Shown: positions 19,964-32,321 of the stretch, piece after piece | Layout: each line of letters starts with the position of its first letter | Position numbering within the stretch: the first letter of the stretch is position 1 | Origin: Closterium sp. NIES-65 | Lineage: Eukaryota; Streptophyta; Zygnematophyceae; Desmidiales; Closteriaceae | Length of the DNA stretch: 64,000 nt | Assembly: GCA_948144175.1 (NCBI GenBank) | Contig: CANXME010000886.1 | Coordinates: 124,001-188,000, forward strand | Reading direction: 5' to 3' | Translations under genes and position numbers: made by a program | The notes under the pieces: model-generated | What the model was told of the DNA's origin: nothing | What the model saw: the letters and a program-made list of their open reading frames with translations, nothing else | The model's database searches: none

Positions 19964-21970
19964 TTGCGCCTCCTCCGTTAGTGCCGACTCAAAGACCATT
20001 AGGATGGTGTACCAGCAGTCATGGATTGTCAGTTGATTTTTTAGATGCCTCAAAGAAGTCAGCTTGCTCAGGACCCTGCCGCCTGAAATGCGGCATTTCC
20101 TCTGTTAGACCCGACTCGCACGATGAATCGGTAGTCATGGATTGTCCGCTGGATTCAGCTGCTTGGAACTTTCTCATCAGGTCTCGCTTCACTGTAGAGT
20201 ACATGCTGATCCGACGGCCGATGGGACTCGCCAGCTTCATTGGAGCTCCAGGACAGGATCTCGACCGTTGATGGTGGGACTTGTTGATTGGTGTGTTAGT
20301 CGTCAAACCAATGTCTGAAACGAAAACAAGAAGCTGTGTCAAAGATTAACATGTATGAAAGAAAGATGATATTACTAAACGTTTAATTAATGATAAATGA
20401 TTAAAACGCGTACTTAATGAGTACGTCGTAGTAAAGGCACTACTATCTTCGCTTCGACGCTGGCTCTGAGTCGTCGGCTGGCTCGATTCCCGACTCAGGA
20501 AATAATCCATGTTCGCCGGTATAAGAGAAATTTCCAGCTTCTGCTTCATCGTCGTCCGAAGCCGCTTTGGAGCTGAATCACGAAGAAGATGCAGAGAATG
20601 GCTCCTGCGGCAGGAGACAACTTCCCAAAGAACGGAACTGAATCACGAAGAAGTAAAGGTCGACTCAACATTCTGCCGCGCGTATCCTTCAGGGTCATGT
20701 CACAGCTGGCACCGAGCTACTACTTGTACGGTGGCTCTCCGCCGCATCTCTAGTAAAGCTCTCGTTACCGCACGGAAGGAGATTGAGGGGGATTCCTTAC
20801 AGAATAGTCCAACATTGAATTGGGCCCAAGATATCTCGCATGTTCGCCATGCCTGAGCACCTATGTTAGGGGGTCTTTAGCGTACAGATAGTACCACAAA
20901 ACCCGAGTACAGAAAATTCAGCATTAAGCAGGAAATCACGTGACACGAAACCTAAAGACATACACAGACGAATGTCGTGAAAATTCCGGAGCTGGCCACT
21001 GAATTTAGAACTGCTGTTCCTCCACGTTGGCTGTTCTAGTGCTTATGCTCTGTATTCACGCTTATTCCTACCGATTTGTGTAATTTGCGGGCGTGAAATC
21101 CTACAAAAAAAATCGCAGCCATAAGTAGAAAATGAGCTCCGTTATAAATATGTAACAGTAAACGGTCAAACGTTAACAAACACCAGAACTGTACAAGAAG
21201 GAAGCAGACAACTGTTCTACTGTGAGAACAAAGAGAGTCCTTCAGATTTCACACAGTTGTCCCTAAGTATAGTACACCCTCATTCTCACCTCTATCACCG
21301 TCGCGCGCACTGTGTACAGTGCTCGGAGCTGGCGCGATGGTGCCCTTAGCCATTTCCCAGGCAAATGTCCAGGTTGAGACAAAACAGGGGGGAGGTGGCA
21401 GAATCCTTTGTAGCACATTCCCCAAGAACCACAGGTGGCACGAATCATCGGAAGTCAACATCACAATGTAGTGGGTATCGGTTTGGTCTTATTTTTGACC
21501 AAAATCGGTCTCTCTAACTTAAATTGGATCTTTTTTGGACCTTTTTTGGTGCCTGATTTAGGACCAATTTTGGTGTGGCTGCAAACCTGAAATTGGGCCT
21601 AGAACTAGGGGAAATTCGGCCAAAATTTGTTAGACCAAGATTTCCCACACAAAAAACCAAAATTGGTCCAATTTTATTCTAATTATGGCACCACAAGTCA
21701 CTCCCATCGCACCTGCAAATTGAGTTATTATTTGTACTAAAGGTATTTTGGGAAAATATATATATTAAAATTCCTGCATACAATAATGACTACTACACTA
21801 CATGACACTACACTCAGCTTAATGAACACTTCAGGACTCCATCTCTACATGGTTGCTCCCAACTCACTACTTGCTGCTGCCCCTAGATCCAAGTACAGCC
21901 CGAGTTCCGCCTACTCTCCTAGCTCCATTTGAAGCTACTGCTTTCCTGTTACCACCTTTACTCCACCCCG
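19964..21970. other. no gene recognised
   Basis: Short open frames occur (the longest at 20509-20856 on +) but match nothing I know and lack supporting splice structure. At about 21480-21680 there are several scattered copies of an AAATTGGTCC/GGACCAATTT word, an AT-rich self-complementary stretch that might be a decayed MITE. Confidence 0.4.
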
Positions 21971-21971
21971 A

Positions 21972-22290
21972 TTGCTCCTCATGGTGCAACTAGCTCCCCA
22001 CCCTAATTGCTCCTCATGCTGCAACTAGCTCCCCACCCCTATTGCTCCTCATGCTGCAACTAGCTCCCCACCCCAATTGCTCCAGGGACAGTGCTGCCAA
22101 CATCACCCCATCTCAACTGCTCCACGTGCTGCCAACATCACCCCATCTCAACTGCTCCACGTGCTGCCAACATCACCCCATCTCAACTGCTCCACGTCCT
22201 GCCAACATCACCCCATCTCAACTGCTCCACGTGCTGCCAACATCACCCCATCTCAACTGCTCAACGTGCTGCCAACCTCACTCTAACATA
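21972..22290. repeat. 35-bp minisatellite, left half
   Basis: About five to six units of CTGCTCCACGTGCTGCCAAC plus ATCACCCCATCTCAA (35 bp) at about 22085-22280. They are preceded by three units of a related TGCAACTAGCTCCCCACCCC repeat. The array is cut by the MITE at 22291. Confidence 0.9.
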
Positions 22291-22804
22291 CCGTCACCCC
22301 CCGGATATACCCCCATGGGGGGCAATAATAAAACAGGTTTTTTCAAGGGGGTGGGCTTATAATCGAGTAAATTTATAAGCGCCGGCGTTTATAAAATGAC
22401 ATTCATATTTTTTATATTGTTTAACACCAAACTGTAGGTCTCGTGCTTGCCCTTTCAATCGAGTCGAATTTACATGGGGTCGTCTGTGAAATTCTCGCGC
22501 GCGCTGGGAGACACACCCAATCTGACTCACATCCAGCTCCTGACAGCTCCTGCTGACTGGACCCGCATCCAGTGCAGGGTCCGAATGTGAAGGGAACCGA
22601 ATCTGCAACATATCTGCCTGCTAAAGTAAAAATCATTACAACGTTTTGTACACATTTCAAATTTTAAAGTTTACGTGCGCTTATAATAAAACTAGTTTTT
22701 TCAGGGGGTGCGCTTATAATCGAGGAGGGGATATAAGCGCCATATGCCAATTAGAAGCGCCAGGCGCTTATCCTAGGGTGGCGCTTATATCCGGGGGGTG
22801 ACGG
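22291..22804. mobile_element. 514-bp MITE with 19-bp TIRs and TA target site
   Basis: Perfect 19-bp terminal inverted repeats (CCGTCACCCCCCGGATATA at 22291-22309 and its reverse complement at 22786-22804) are flanked on both sides by TA. This fits the Tc1/mariner-pogo superfamily. Inside, near both ends, is a direct repeat built on GGGGGTG and GCTTATAATCGAG. No transposase frame is present, so it is non-autonomous. Confidence 0.9.
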
Positions 22805-22806
22805 TA

Positions 22807-23065
22807 ACTACTCCACGTACTACCAACATCACACTATCCCAATTGCTCCACGTGCTGCCAACATCAACCCATCCTAACTGCTCCACGTGCTGCCAACATC
22901 ATACCATCTCAACCGCTATACGTGCTGCCAACATCACCCCATCCCAATTGCTCCACGTGCTGCCAAAACTACTCCACCCCAACTGCGCCACGTACTGCTA
23001 ACATCACACTATTCAAATTGCTCCACGTGCTGCCAAAATCATCCCATCCTACCTGCTCCACTTTT
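22807..23065. repeat. 35-bp minisatellite, right half
   Basis: Diverged units of the same CCACGTGCTGCCAACATCA repeat continue after the MITE, with CAATTGCTCC or CAACTGCTCC variants. They are more diverged than the units on the left. Confidence 0.85.
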
Positions 23066-23089
23066 GTCTCTCAACTTGCACCTCATGCA

Positions 23090-23587
23090 ACTTATTCTTC
23101 CGACCACTGTCAGCCGCACTTATTCTTCCAACTGCTGTCAGCTGCACTTAATACTTCCAACTACTGTCAGCTGCACTTATTGCTTCCCACAGTTGTCAGC
23201 TGCACTTATTGCTACAAACTAGTGTCAACTGAACTTATTGCTTCCCACTGCTGTCAGCTGCACTAATTGCTTCCATCTACTGTCAGCTGCACTTATTGCT
23301 TCCCAGTGCTGTCAGCTGCACTAATTGCTTCCAACTACTGTCAGCTGCACTAATTGCTTCCAGCTACTGTCAGCTGCACGTATTGCTACAAACTACTGTC
23401 AGCTGCACTTATTGCTACAAACTACCGTCAGCTGCACTTATTGCTTCCATACCTCAGTCAGCTGCACTTATTGCTACAAACTACTGTCAGCTGCACTTAT
23501 TGCTTCCCACTGCTGTCAGCTGCACTTATTGCTTCCCACTACTGTCAGCCGCACTTATTCCTTAGACTACTGTCAGCTGCACTTAAA
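23090..23587. repeat. 29-bp minisatellite, about 17 units
   Basis: Units of TGTCAGCTGCACTTATTGCT plus TCCCACTAC (29 bp) with small changes. Open frames rich in Cys, Ser and Leu in several frames are artefacts of the repeat. Confidence 0.9.
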
Positions 23588-23782
23588 TCAGGAGCCCTTC
23601 ATATCGCTTTGACTGTTGCCCAACCGCCCTTCTTGGTCCCAACCACGCTTTCCCGGAGCTACAAGAGGGGGGACAACCTGCACTTAGAACATACACCAAA
23701 AGGATTTTGGACAACTGATGGCACGCTAATGGCACAGATACGCGAACACAAAACTTACTAAATGACAAAACACACAAGTTGT

Positions 23783-26700
23783 TCAAATATTCTTTGAGTT
23801 GAACACCCAACCATTCGCGTAACTCACCCTGATCTGTCGCACAATCGAGCCGCAGTCGGATGCATCGATGTACACTTCGTTTGGGAAAACAAACGCGTCC
23901 ATTGTCCTGTCGTATGCCACCCCATGATCGATCACAGCATGCTCGACCCATCTCTTCACCCGCGCACACATGACTTCGTAATTCGTGCGATTCACTTTCC
24001 ACTTCCCTGAAAGCTTCCCATCTGGAGCATTGTTCACAAGGGGCCACTCAATCTGGGGTTTGTGGATAGGTTACAGAATTTGGATGTAATAAAAAGAATG
24101 TAAGCCAAGAGTCGAGAATAGTGAAAAGAGCACCCAGCACCAGAGCGCTGCAACTCGTGTCTCACTGCTTAGGCAATAAGGAGAAAAGGAAGGGATGATG
24201 TAAAATCGTTTACGAAGAGACTCTTGGATATTTTGGCTGATGGAATGTCATAAGTTGAAAACAGATAGAACCCCATGATATCATTTGATGTCTAACACAT
24301 CAACAAACAATGAACTGCTGGACATAAAAAGGCAACATGGGTATAGGCAACCATGATTTCATGCATAACGAAACAGCTCTGCTTATAACAGAAACATCAA
24401 GTAAAGCACATCTTTCCCAACAAGACACTTACAGCATACAAAATCCATGCGATTTGTCGGATCTTGTACTTTTCAATGTTCACCCCCCTCCGTGTCAATG
24501 CCTGCCGAAGCGTAACTGCAAAAATGAGAGTGGAAAACGGCTTCCCACGCAAGCAGTGCCAAGGAAAGCCCCACTCATCTGCACAAAGACGGATTGAAAA
24601 AGAGGCATCACAGGAATAATTATACGATAATCAACAATACAATCTACAAAAACACGATCAATCAAACAAGTGATCATGCCACTTACCATCATGGAACTTC
24701 TCCACCAACTGTTCATCGGTATAGTATTCATCTGGCGGGCTAAGCTCTGCTGGTAAATCGTTCACATATCTTTTTGCAGAAGCCCGACCAAGAGCAGGCA
24801 ATGTGACTTTCCGCCCAGGGGTGTTAATTGTGGTTCTTGCAGCGGACATCTGATCATTGAAGACACCATGAGTGGCGGGATCATTGTGATCAAACAAGAT
24901 ACCCAGCCCCTCAACTGCATTGGCAGGCGCCACCTGCTTGAAGCCGAGCTCCATCGCCTCTCCGTTTGAAGGATAGAACTGAATCTTGTCTGCTGGGTTC
25001 GTGTAGAGCAGTTTTGTCGTCACGCTACGAGACACATCGTGTTGATGGGGTAGAAGGAGTGGAAACCAGAAAAGAAAAAAACACCAAAATCCCCTCTTCA
25101 GGGCTGAAACAATGTTAAGGAAGCATGGTTTAGATGGCAATGTAAACTAGAGGAAAGGGGTTGGGGAAGGGAAGGGAAACAGTGAATAAGAGGATAAGGT
25201 GAGTGGATAGGTAAGAAGCCAACCTGGTAGCATTGTTAGAAGAACAAAATAAAAAGATACAAGAGCAAAGGTAGTTGAGAATCACATGCACCTTACATAC
25301 ACCCCCCACCTACACCACCCCTCTACATGCCCTCTACATGCCCAGACCTTATATTTCTTCCATTCCCCCAAACCCAAACCGTCACTCACCCAATATTTTG
25401 GAAGACATGTCGAGACAATCGATTTGGCCCACAACACGGGACTCTCTGTAACGTCCGGAACGTCAGATGTGGGTGCAGCGACGTGCGTAACAACAGGTGC
25501 GACAGCAGGTGCATCGTAAGCAACAAGCGCGTCGGGTTGGTTGTTTGTTGACGTGCTTGCCCGTGAACCTTCTATCATCGTCCGGATTGTCGCCAACTCG
25601 CACTGAACCGTCCCCTCCAAATTGGCAAATTCGGTCCTGGTCACGGGTGTTCCTCTCTCACGGTCGTCAAGAACACTTGCACCACGACCCGATACTGCTT
25701 TCGGTGCTGCAGCCAGTTCATGACACTTCGTTTCTTTGCATGAAACCCTGCCCGGTGGTGCAACGCCTGATAAACCTGGAGAGTGAGACCGGGAGGGGGA
25801 GGGGGGGGGAGGGGGGGGGGGGAGGGAAGGGGAAGGAAAGGGGAAGGGAGAGGGAGGGGGGAGGGGGATAGGGGGGGGGGGGGGGAACAGGGAGAGGGGA
25901 TTTTCGGAAAGGGAAGGGAGGCGGATGGAATTAGTGGTGGGGCCTTCAAACATACGTTAAGTGAATGGGAAGGAATCGGATGTATGAGACAAGAGCGGAT
26001 GAATTGGACAAGGTTACACAAAGTGGGGGGAAGAGAACAGATAATTGTAGATCACACATAGAGTTAAGCTTTAAGCGTGAACATGGATCCCTACCTTTCT
26101 CCTTTATCACAAACTTCTTTTTGTCCTTGTCCCCTCCTTGGTTTTTTCCTCCACCCTTCTCCTTGTTTTTCCTCTCTCCCTTAGGCATCTCCTCATCCTT
26201 GCATTTCCCTTTCCCCTTATCCTTGGTATTGTCAGAACATTTGCTCGAATCCTTCCTCCTGCTCTTCTTGTTTCCAGGACGAACGTCTTCCTCCCAATAC
26301 AAGCCTGTCGGGTCTCGGGAGAACAACACACAACCAGCAAATGAATCTTAAACATCCTATGGTGTGCCAATCACAACCTATTAATGATACTGCCATAGGA
26401 ATTATAACCACCATAAAATACTAAGTTTTTGAAACTGGATTGACTTACCCTTTACTGCTGTGTCGCGTTGTTGACTCGAAGTGCCAGGGTTCCCATCAGC
26501 TTGCTTGCTGTTGTTTCGAACTGCGTCATCCAAGTCTTCCACAGAGCGCAGTTTCCCGTTCATCAAAGCACGAGCCTCTGCTTCTTCTTCGTCCTCCTCA
26601 CTCTCTTCATCACTGTTTTCACTTTGATCATCCGATTGCTCATCTGCTTCTTCTTCTCCCTCACTTTCGGAATCACCATCATTGTCAGAGTCTGAATCTT

Positions 26701-27662
26701 CATCTTCCGACTCATCACTCCTCTCAGCTCCATCACTCATATCCGATGCCTCGTTCACGTTCACGTTATGTTCATTGCCACCACCGGTCTCCTCCGCCTC
26801 ATCTTCTTCACCCCCCTCATGTTCAGCATCAGATACTTGTTTACGCGCCTCGTCCTCACACAACCGTACCCTTGCCCGCCTCTTTTGTCCCGACCTCACC
26901 TCATGTTCTTCCCCCCCCTCAAGTTCCGCATCAGATACTTGTTTACGCGCCTCGTCCTCACACAACCGGACCCTTGCCCGCCTCTTTTGTCCCGACCTCC
27001 GCGCGGGTGCCTCACGATCAGAAGACTTCCTGTCCTTCGTATCTGACCGCCGATCCTTTACATCCTTTTTCTTGTCCTGCGTCACATAGGAAAAATGCAC
27101 GTACAGTAACCATGAAAAAAGAGAATGTTATCATCATTCCACTACCGTGGCATGTCTGATGTTGCATGAGTCACCTCATCATGATGGGTGCTGTGCCTCA
27201 TTACTCCTGCTGTGATGTCCCTATCCACTGTGTAGTCCTCAGTTCACCATGTAATGAAGAGCCAGGGCATAACTGCACTTTGTAACATTCCATCAGCATC
27301 ACATGCCAGTAATCAATCATAACATATCACCTGTTGTGCTGACTCCACCCGATGCCTTCTTCAAGCTCCACCTCTGTACAACTTGCAAAAGACTATTACC
27401 AACACCCCATTGCATCTTTGGTTGTGAAGACTCTTTGTAGTTTCAATCAATCATCCATGTATGCAACCATAGAATCAGACTCTCACGATACAACACATCA
27501 TCTCACTCCCTCAGTACACCCTATCATCCTCACCTGTTTAACTTCCTGTCGGGCTTTCTCCTTGCCCTTGCCAGACGAATTCTTGGACCTCTTAAAGTCG
27601 TGTTCATCCCCGCTCCCTTGCACGTGGGAATAATCCTGGTGGTGTCTCTTCTTGCCAGCCAT
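23783..27662 (-). CDS. unrecognised spliced gene for a highly charged protein
   Basis: I do not recognise this protein. Likely exons on - are 27662-27534, 27076-26449, 26304-26095, 25775-25390, 25024-24687, 24515-24433 and 24052-23783. All but one junction agree in phase. The fourth exon ends in phase 0 while the fifth needs phase 2, so a small exon is missing or the frame is broken. The N-terminal half is Lys/Arg-rich with nuclear-signal-like clusters. It also has a tandem 34-residue duplication (SGQKRRARVRLCEDEARKQ, period 102 bp) and a long Glu/Asp/Ser acidic stretch. A Lys/Gly-rich exon follows. The C-terminal part is globular (EQLVEKFHD, LRQALTRRGVNIEKYKIRQ, NRTNYEVMCARVKRWVEH). A nuclear role is plausible. 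Its place among transposons leaves an element-encoded protein possible. Confidence 0.55.
25793..25891. repeat. G-rich tract in an intron of the charged-protein gene
   Basis: Runs of G with A and GAA interruptions on +, hence C/T-rich on the coding strand just upstream of the 25775 acceptor, where it forms the pyrimidine tract. Confidence 0.8.
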
Positions 27663-29575
27663 ACGTGGGTGCATAAAAATACTTGGTGGTGAGGTGAGTC
27701 AGAAGTTACTCGAAAGAGTATCTTAGGGTTGCAAAGATGGTTTGGAATGAGAAGCTACTGCAGAACAATGAATAGCTACGGTAGAACTCAATTATGTATT
27801 CTGATACATGAAGCTAGCTTCAGCAGTGGGATGGCTGGTGCGAATGGGAAACTTGTCAAAAACCGACAAGTCAGCAAAGGCTTACCGATTGCACTCCGAC
27901 ATCATTCTACCCTGCTTCGTGGCACGTTTGTCGAAGCGTGCTACTTTCGTGCAGCGCGGTATCTGCGCGCGCGGTTGACGTGAAGGGCTTGTAAACACGT
28001 CTGAGCTAGTACGAAGGCAGGCTCCGGAAGGAAGGAGAAACCATTGCTTGGGGTGACAAAGCTCGTAGAATGGGAATAACGTGCTAGACCCCATCAGTCG
28101 TGGTGTAAGATCCGTGGGGGTTGTGCTCTTCAGGACGTATTCGAGATATTAGTACTTTCTCCTCTTTCCATGTTATGTCCAAGAAACGAGCCCTCTGTAC
28201 TAAGATTTTGTATGGCTCTTATGAACAGAATATGACATCTTCAAAACATGGAACAATAAGGGAACGGGTCTTGTATCATCCATACGTAACAAGACTTGTC
28301 CCTTCTAATCCATACTCCTGGCTAGCAATTACAAAAACATCCAAAACCGTTTAGGACGTCGCTGCTGCATCATGCGGTTACTTGCTGGCTGTGTGTGGCA
28401 CAGCGATGCCAACACAGCATACGGGCAGCTATTTCAGTTGTTGCAGAGAATAAAACAAAAACGGATGTTTGCTCGGTAAAATGGATGTGCCAAACAAACA
28501 ACTTCGCATCTGTCGTGACACAGGCACGCGAGCTAGGCCAGCCTGTAACTTCCCTGCCACCACCATTACGTAAGAACCTTCTGTACAGCAAAACGAGGCA
28601 GGTCCAGACTGACGCAGTTGGTGGGGACCTGGCTGACTCAGCCAGCTCTGAAAACGGCACAGGTCGTCGCTGGCATGTTTAGTTACCCGACGATAGCTGC
28701 CATCGCGAGGCGTGAAATGGGTCAGCAAAGAATCACACTCCACTGAATTCACGACCTGTGCATCTGCAAAACTAATCCCCCCTAGAAAACAGTGAGCTAT
28801 TTCGTGAGCGTTAAAATCGTAAAAGTCAAGAAAGATACGTGCGGGGAGAGGAAGCAAAAACGCACACTGTTTAATATCTTTTGTCTGGGGCCGAACATGA
28901 ACCTCGACGTTTGGCACAATTCTGCCAATAAAGCGCATAATCCAGTAAGTGCAGGTTGGTGATAAGTGCACAGTGTGGCACGATTTTCACCGCACTTCCA
29001 ACACGGCAGCAAAAACAGAAGTGAGGTCCCGAAATTTGTGGCACAGAGGTGCCAGCGCATGTAAATTGAAGCCAGCATTTAATGCGCGTGCAGAGATAAC
29101 TGGATTTCACGGGCAAAGATAGCTGGGTCGTTTTGGCTGCTAGCACAACGTAGCAACGAAACGCGACAGTGCGGCGAAAGAGACCATAAATGCGCAGTAG
29201 TGTTTGCTTCGATCCTTCGACCTGTGGTAAAATATGACAGCATTTCGTGACAGCTCATCATAGATGCCACACACTGACGCAAACTCACGGCATGACCGAT
29301 GGTTGACGAAAGTTGGGCTTTAAGGGGACACGATGTTATAGCCCAGACACGATGTATTTGAATAAGGGAATGTACCCCTTAGAGTATATGGCTAGCAAAG
29401 TCGTTTTATCTCCCCTGTACTCATATTTATATTTGCTGTATTTGCATGTTTTAAATATCTCAAAGCATTTTACATTCACTCTGCAATTGAGGTCAAGGGC
29501 CCATAAGCATCACTTCTCTGCTTGCGAACCTTCCTGAGTAGATCCTAGGCCACGATCAACTTCTGATTGCAGCAC
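27663..29575. other. no gene recognised
   Basis: The stretch next to 27662 should hold the promoter of the charged-protein gene. An open frame on - at 28429-28971 matches no family I know and has no support. Nothing else is seen. Confidence 0.4.
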
Positions 29576-29579
29576 TATG

Positions 29580-31262
29580 CATGCAGCAATTCTACTTACA
29601 ACAACGTTGACGGCTTACGCACTTTTAGTGAATTCACCAACCTACTCTGCTTCGCATGCTCTGATTTTTGGAAGAGGCACTCCCTGCACTATTTCTAGAT
29701 CCCTCACAAGTTTCCAGGTCTTTCCAAAAAGGTTAGATAGGTATTTCATGCCTTGCTCTGTATGCAGCAGCTCTACTTGCAGCGATGTTGCCTGTTTACG
29801 CACTATTAGTGAATTCACCAACGTCTAATTCTCTGCATGCTCTGATTTTTGGATGAGGCACTCCTTGCACTAGTTCTAGATCCCCCACAAGTTTCCAGGT
29901 CTTTCCAACAAGGTTAGATATGTATCTCATGCCTTGCTCTGTATGCAGCAGTTATACTTCTAGCGACGTTGCTTGCTTACGCATTGTTAGTGATTTCACC
30001 AACCTCTACTGCTCCGCATGCTCTGATTTTTGGATGAGGCACTCCTTGCACTAGTTCTAGATCTCTCACAAGTTTCCAGGTCTTTCCAACAAGGTTAGAT
30101 ATGCATCTCATGCCTTGCTCTGTATGCAGCAGTTATACTTCTAGCGACGTTGCTTGCTTACGCATTGTTAGTGATTTCACCAACCTCTACTGCTCCGCAT
30201 GCTCTGATTTTTGGAAGAGGCACTCCCTGCACTATTTCTAGATCCCTCACAAGTTTCCAGGTCTTTCCAAAAAGGTTAGATAGGTATTTCATGCCTTGCT
30301 CTGTATGCAGCAGCTCTACTTGCAGCGATGTTGCCTGTTTACGCACTATTAGTGAATTCACCAACGTCTAATTCTCTGCATGCTCTGATTTTTGGATGAG
30401 GCACTCCTTGCACTAGTTCTAGATCCCCCACAAGTTTCCAGGTCTTTCCAACAAGGTTAGATATGTATCTCATGCCTTGCTCTGTATGCAGCAGTTATAC
30501 TTCTAGCGACGTTGCTTGCTTACGCATTGTTAGTGATTTCACCAACCTCTACTGCTCCGCATGCTCTGATTTTTGGATGAGGCACTCCTTGCACTAGTTC
30601 TAGATCTCTCACAAGTTTCCAGGTCTTTCCAACAAGGTTAGATATGCATCTCATGCCTTGCTCTGTATGCAGCAGTTATACTTCTAGCGACGTTGCTTGC
30701 TTACGCATTGTTAGTGATTTCACCAACCTCTACTGCTCCGCATGCTCTGATTTTTAGATGAGGCACTCCTTGCACTAGTTCTAGATCTCTCACAAGTTTC
30801 CAGGTCTTTCCAACAAGGTTAGATATGTATCTCATGCCTTGCTCTGTATGCAGCAGTTATACTTCTAGCGACGTTGCTTGCTTACGCATTGTTAGTGATT
30901 TCACCAGCCTCTACTGCTCCGCATGCTCTGATTTTTGGATGAGGCACTCCTTGCACTAGTTCTAGATCCCCCACAAGTTTCCAAGTCTTTCCAACAAGGT
31001 TAGATATGTATCGCATGCCTTGCTCTGTATGCAGCAGTTATACTTCTAGCGACGTTGCTTTCTTACGCATTGTTAGTGATTTCACCAACCTCTACTGCTC
31101 CGCATGCTCTGATTTTTGGATGAGGCACTCCTTGCACTAGTTCTAGATCCCCCACAAGTTTCCAGGTCTTTCCAACAAGGTTAGATATGTATCTCATGCC
31201 TTGCTCTGTATGCAGCAGTTATACTTCTAGCGACGCTGCTTGCTTACGCAGTTATACTTCTA
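29580..31262. repeat. 181-bp satellite, 9 units plus a partial
   Basis: Monomers start at 29580, 29761, 29942, 30123, 30304, 30485, 30666, 30847 and 31028, with a partial unit at 31209. The period is exactly 181 bp throughout. Monomers share GCATGCTCTGATTTTTGGA and AGTTTCCAGGTCTTTCCAA. The segment at about 29650-29900 recurs almost unchanged 543 bp (three monomers) later at about 30193-30440, so there is a three-monomer higher-order repeat. Confidence 0.97.
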
Positions 31263-32321
31263 TCTCATGTTTCCAACTCTTTCATTAAGGTTAGTTGAAT
31301 AATGTGCCATGATAGGCTGGATGAACACGCTATGCCGTTTGAACATTGGATGGCGTACAATTGTATCATGGGTTAGCGTTGTCATTTTCTGTTTTGTAAG
31401 CATGATGGTACGTGTATTGTTTGTATGTAGATCAGACAGACGTAATCATCAAATTAGAACTGCGTAGTTGGACTTTCAACCAAAGTTGATAGTTTAGTAT
31501 CTACCTCAAGCAAATATTGTTTATTAGGTTCAGCTAAATAGGGTACAGATTCTTGTGTCCGAGTTTTCCTAAGTTTGAATTTCCGACCCTCCAAGGCACG
31601 CTACCACCCAACCATGAGAAACCCTAATGCGCTTTGCTGCGTTAGGCGTCGCCAATCTCTCTACGCCGCTCGCGTTTTTTTCCCGCCATTCCCTTTTAGA
31701 ACTACTAGCTTCCACTGTAAGCGTGGCGCGACAATGGCAATCACTACAGTCACGTCGACCGAGTGTTTTCGCGTCCACCAGCTGCTACTCCATTCTCTGG
31801 TCATTTCGTGTTTAGTAGGCATACTGATGCCATTATGCGGGCGTCTTAGATCTCGTACCAATCGCCACGGGTCCGAACATATTATGCTATTGATTAGATG
31901 GATTGCGCGGAGAGCTGTTTCTGCAGCGTATGTGACAAAAGTTAGAAGAAGAAAGAGAGAGGAATGAACTAGCAGAAATGGGGATACAAATAGCAAACCC
32001 TAGAAGGGTTGTACTCGCTATAGAGCACCCCACTACAGGCTAGAACATAGGAATAATATTCTGACAGTATGCGGCCTATGCTGCCCAAATGCGCAAGTGC
32101 TGGGCGGGCATCTAGGCGGAAACTCGCCATGCGCGCCATGGCGAGGACGGCGATCAGGGCGAGGAGCACCAGACACCTCTGCGCTCGGAGGTGTTGGGGT
32201 CGTGTATGCCATCCCTGCTCCTACCTACAGGCGCTGTGTTAGACGTAGGGTGGACGCTGCAGATGATAGCACCTCACAACGCCCGCAATCACACATTCCA
32301 CAGGCCAATCGCGATGCTGAG
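31263..32321. other. no gene recognised; upstream of the Plavaka-type gene
   Basis: AT-rich then GC-richer DNA. A + strand open frame at 31575-31967 matches nothing known. An earlier first exon of the downstream transposase gene could lie here: its frame stays open upstream of the chosen ATG to 32097 and there is an acceptor-like CTACAG at about 32230. Confidence 0.4.

Noticed and set aside
20509-20856. 115-codon plus-strand open frame
   Set aside because: No family recognised. The composition looks like non-coding DNA.
21480-21680. A MITE built from AAATTGGTCC/GGACCAATTT words
   Set aside because: Self-complementary words are present, but no clear terminal repeats or target duplication could be set.
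28429-28971. 180-codon minus-strand open frame
   Set aside because: No recognisable domain, no splice support and no neighbouring coding signal. Chance cannot be excluded.
29580-31262. CRISPR-like array
   Set aside because: Units are contiguous 181-bp monomers without unique spacers, in a eukaryotic setting. The same holds for the 34-bp, 35-bp and 29-bp arrays.
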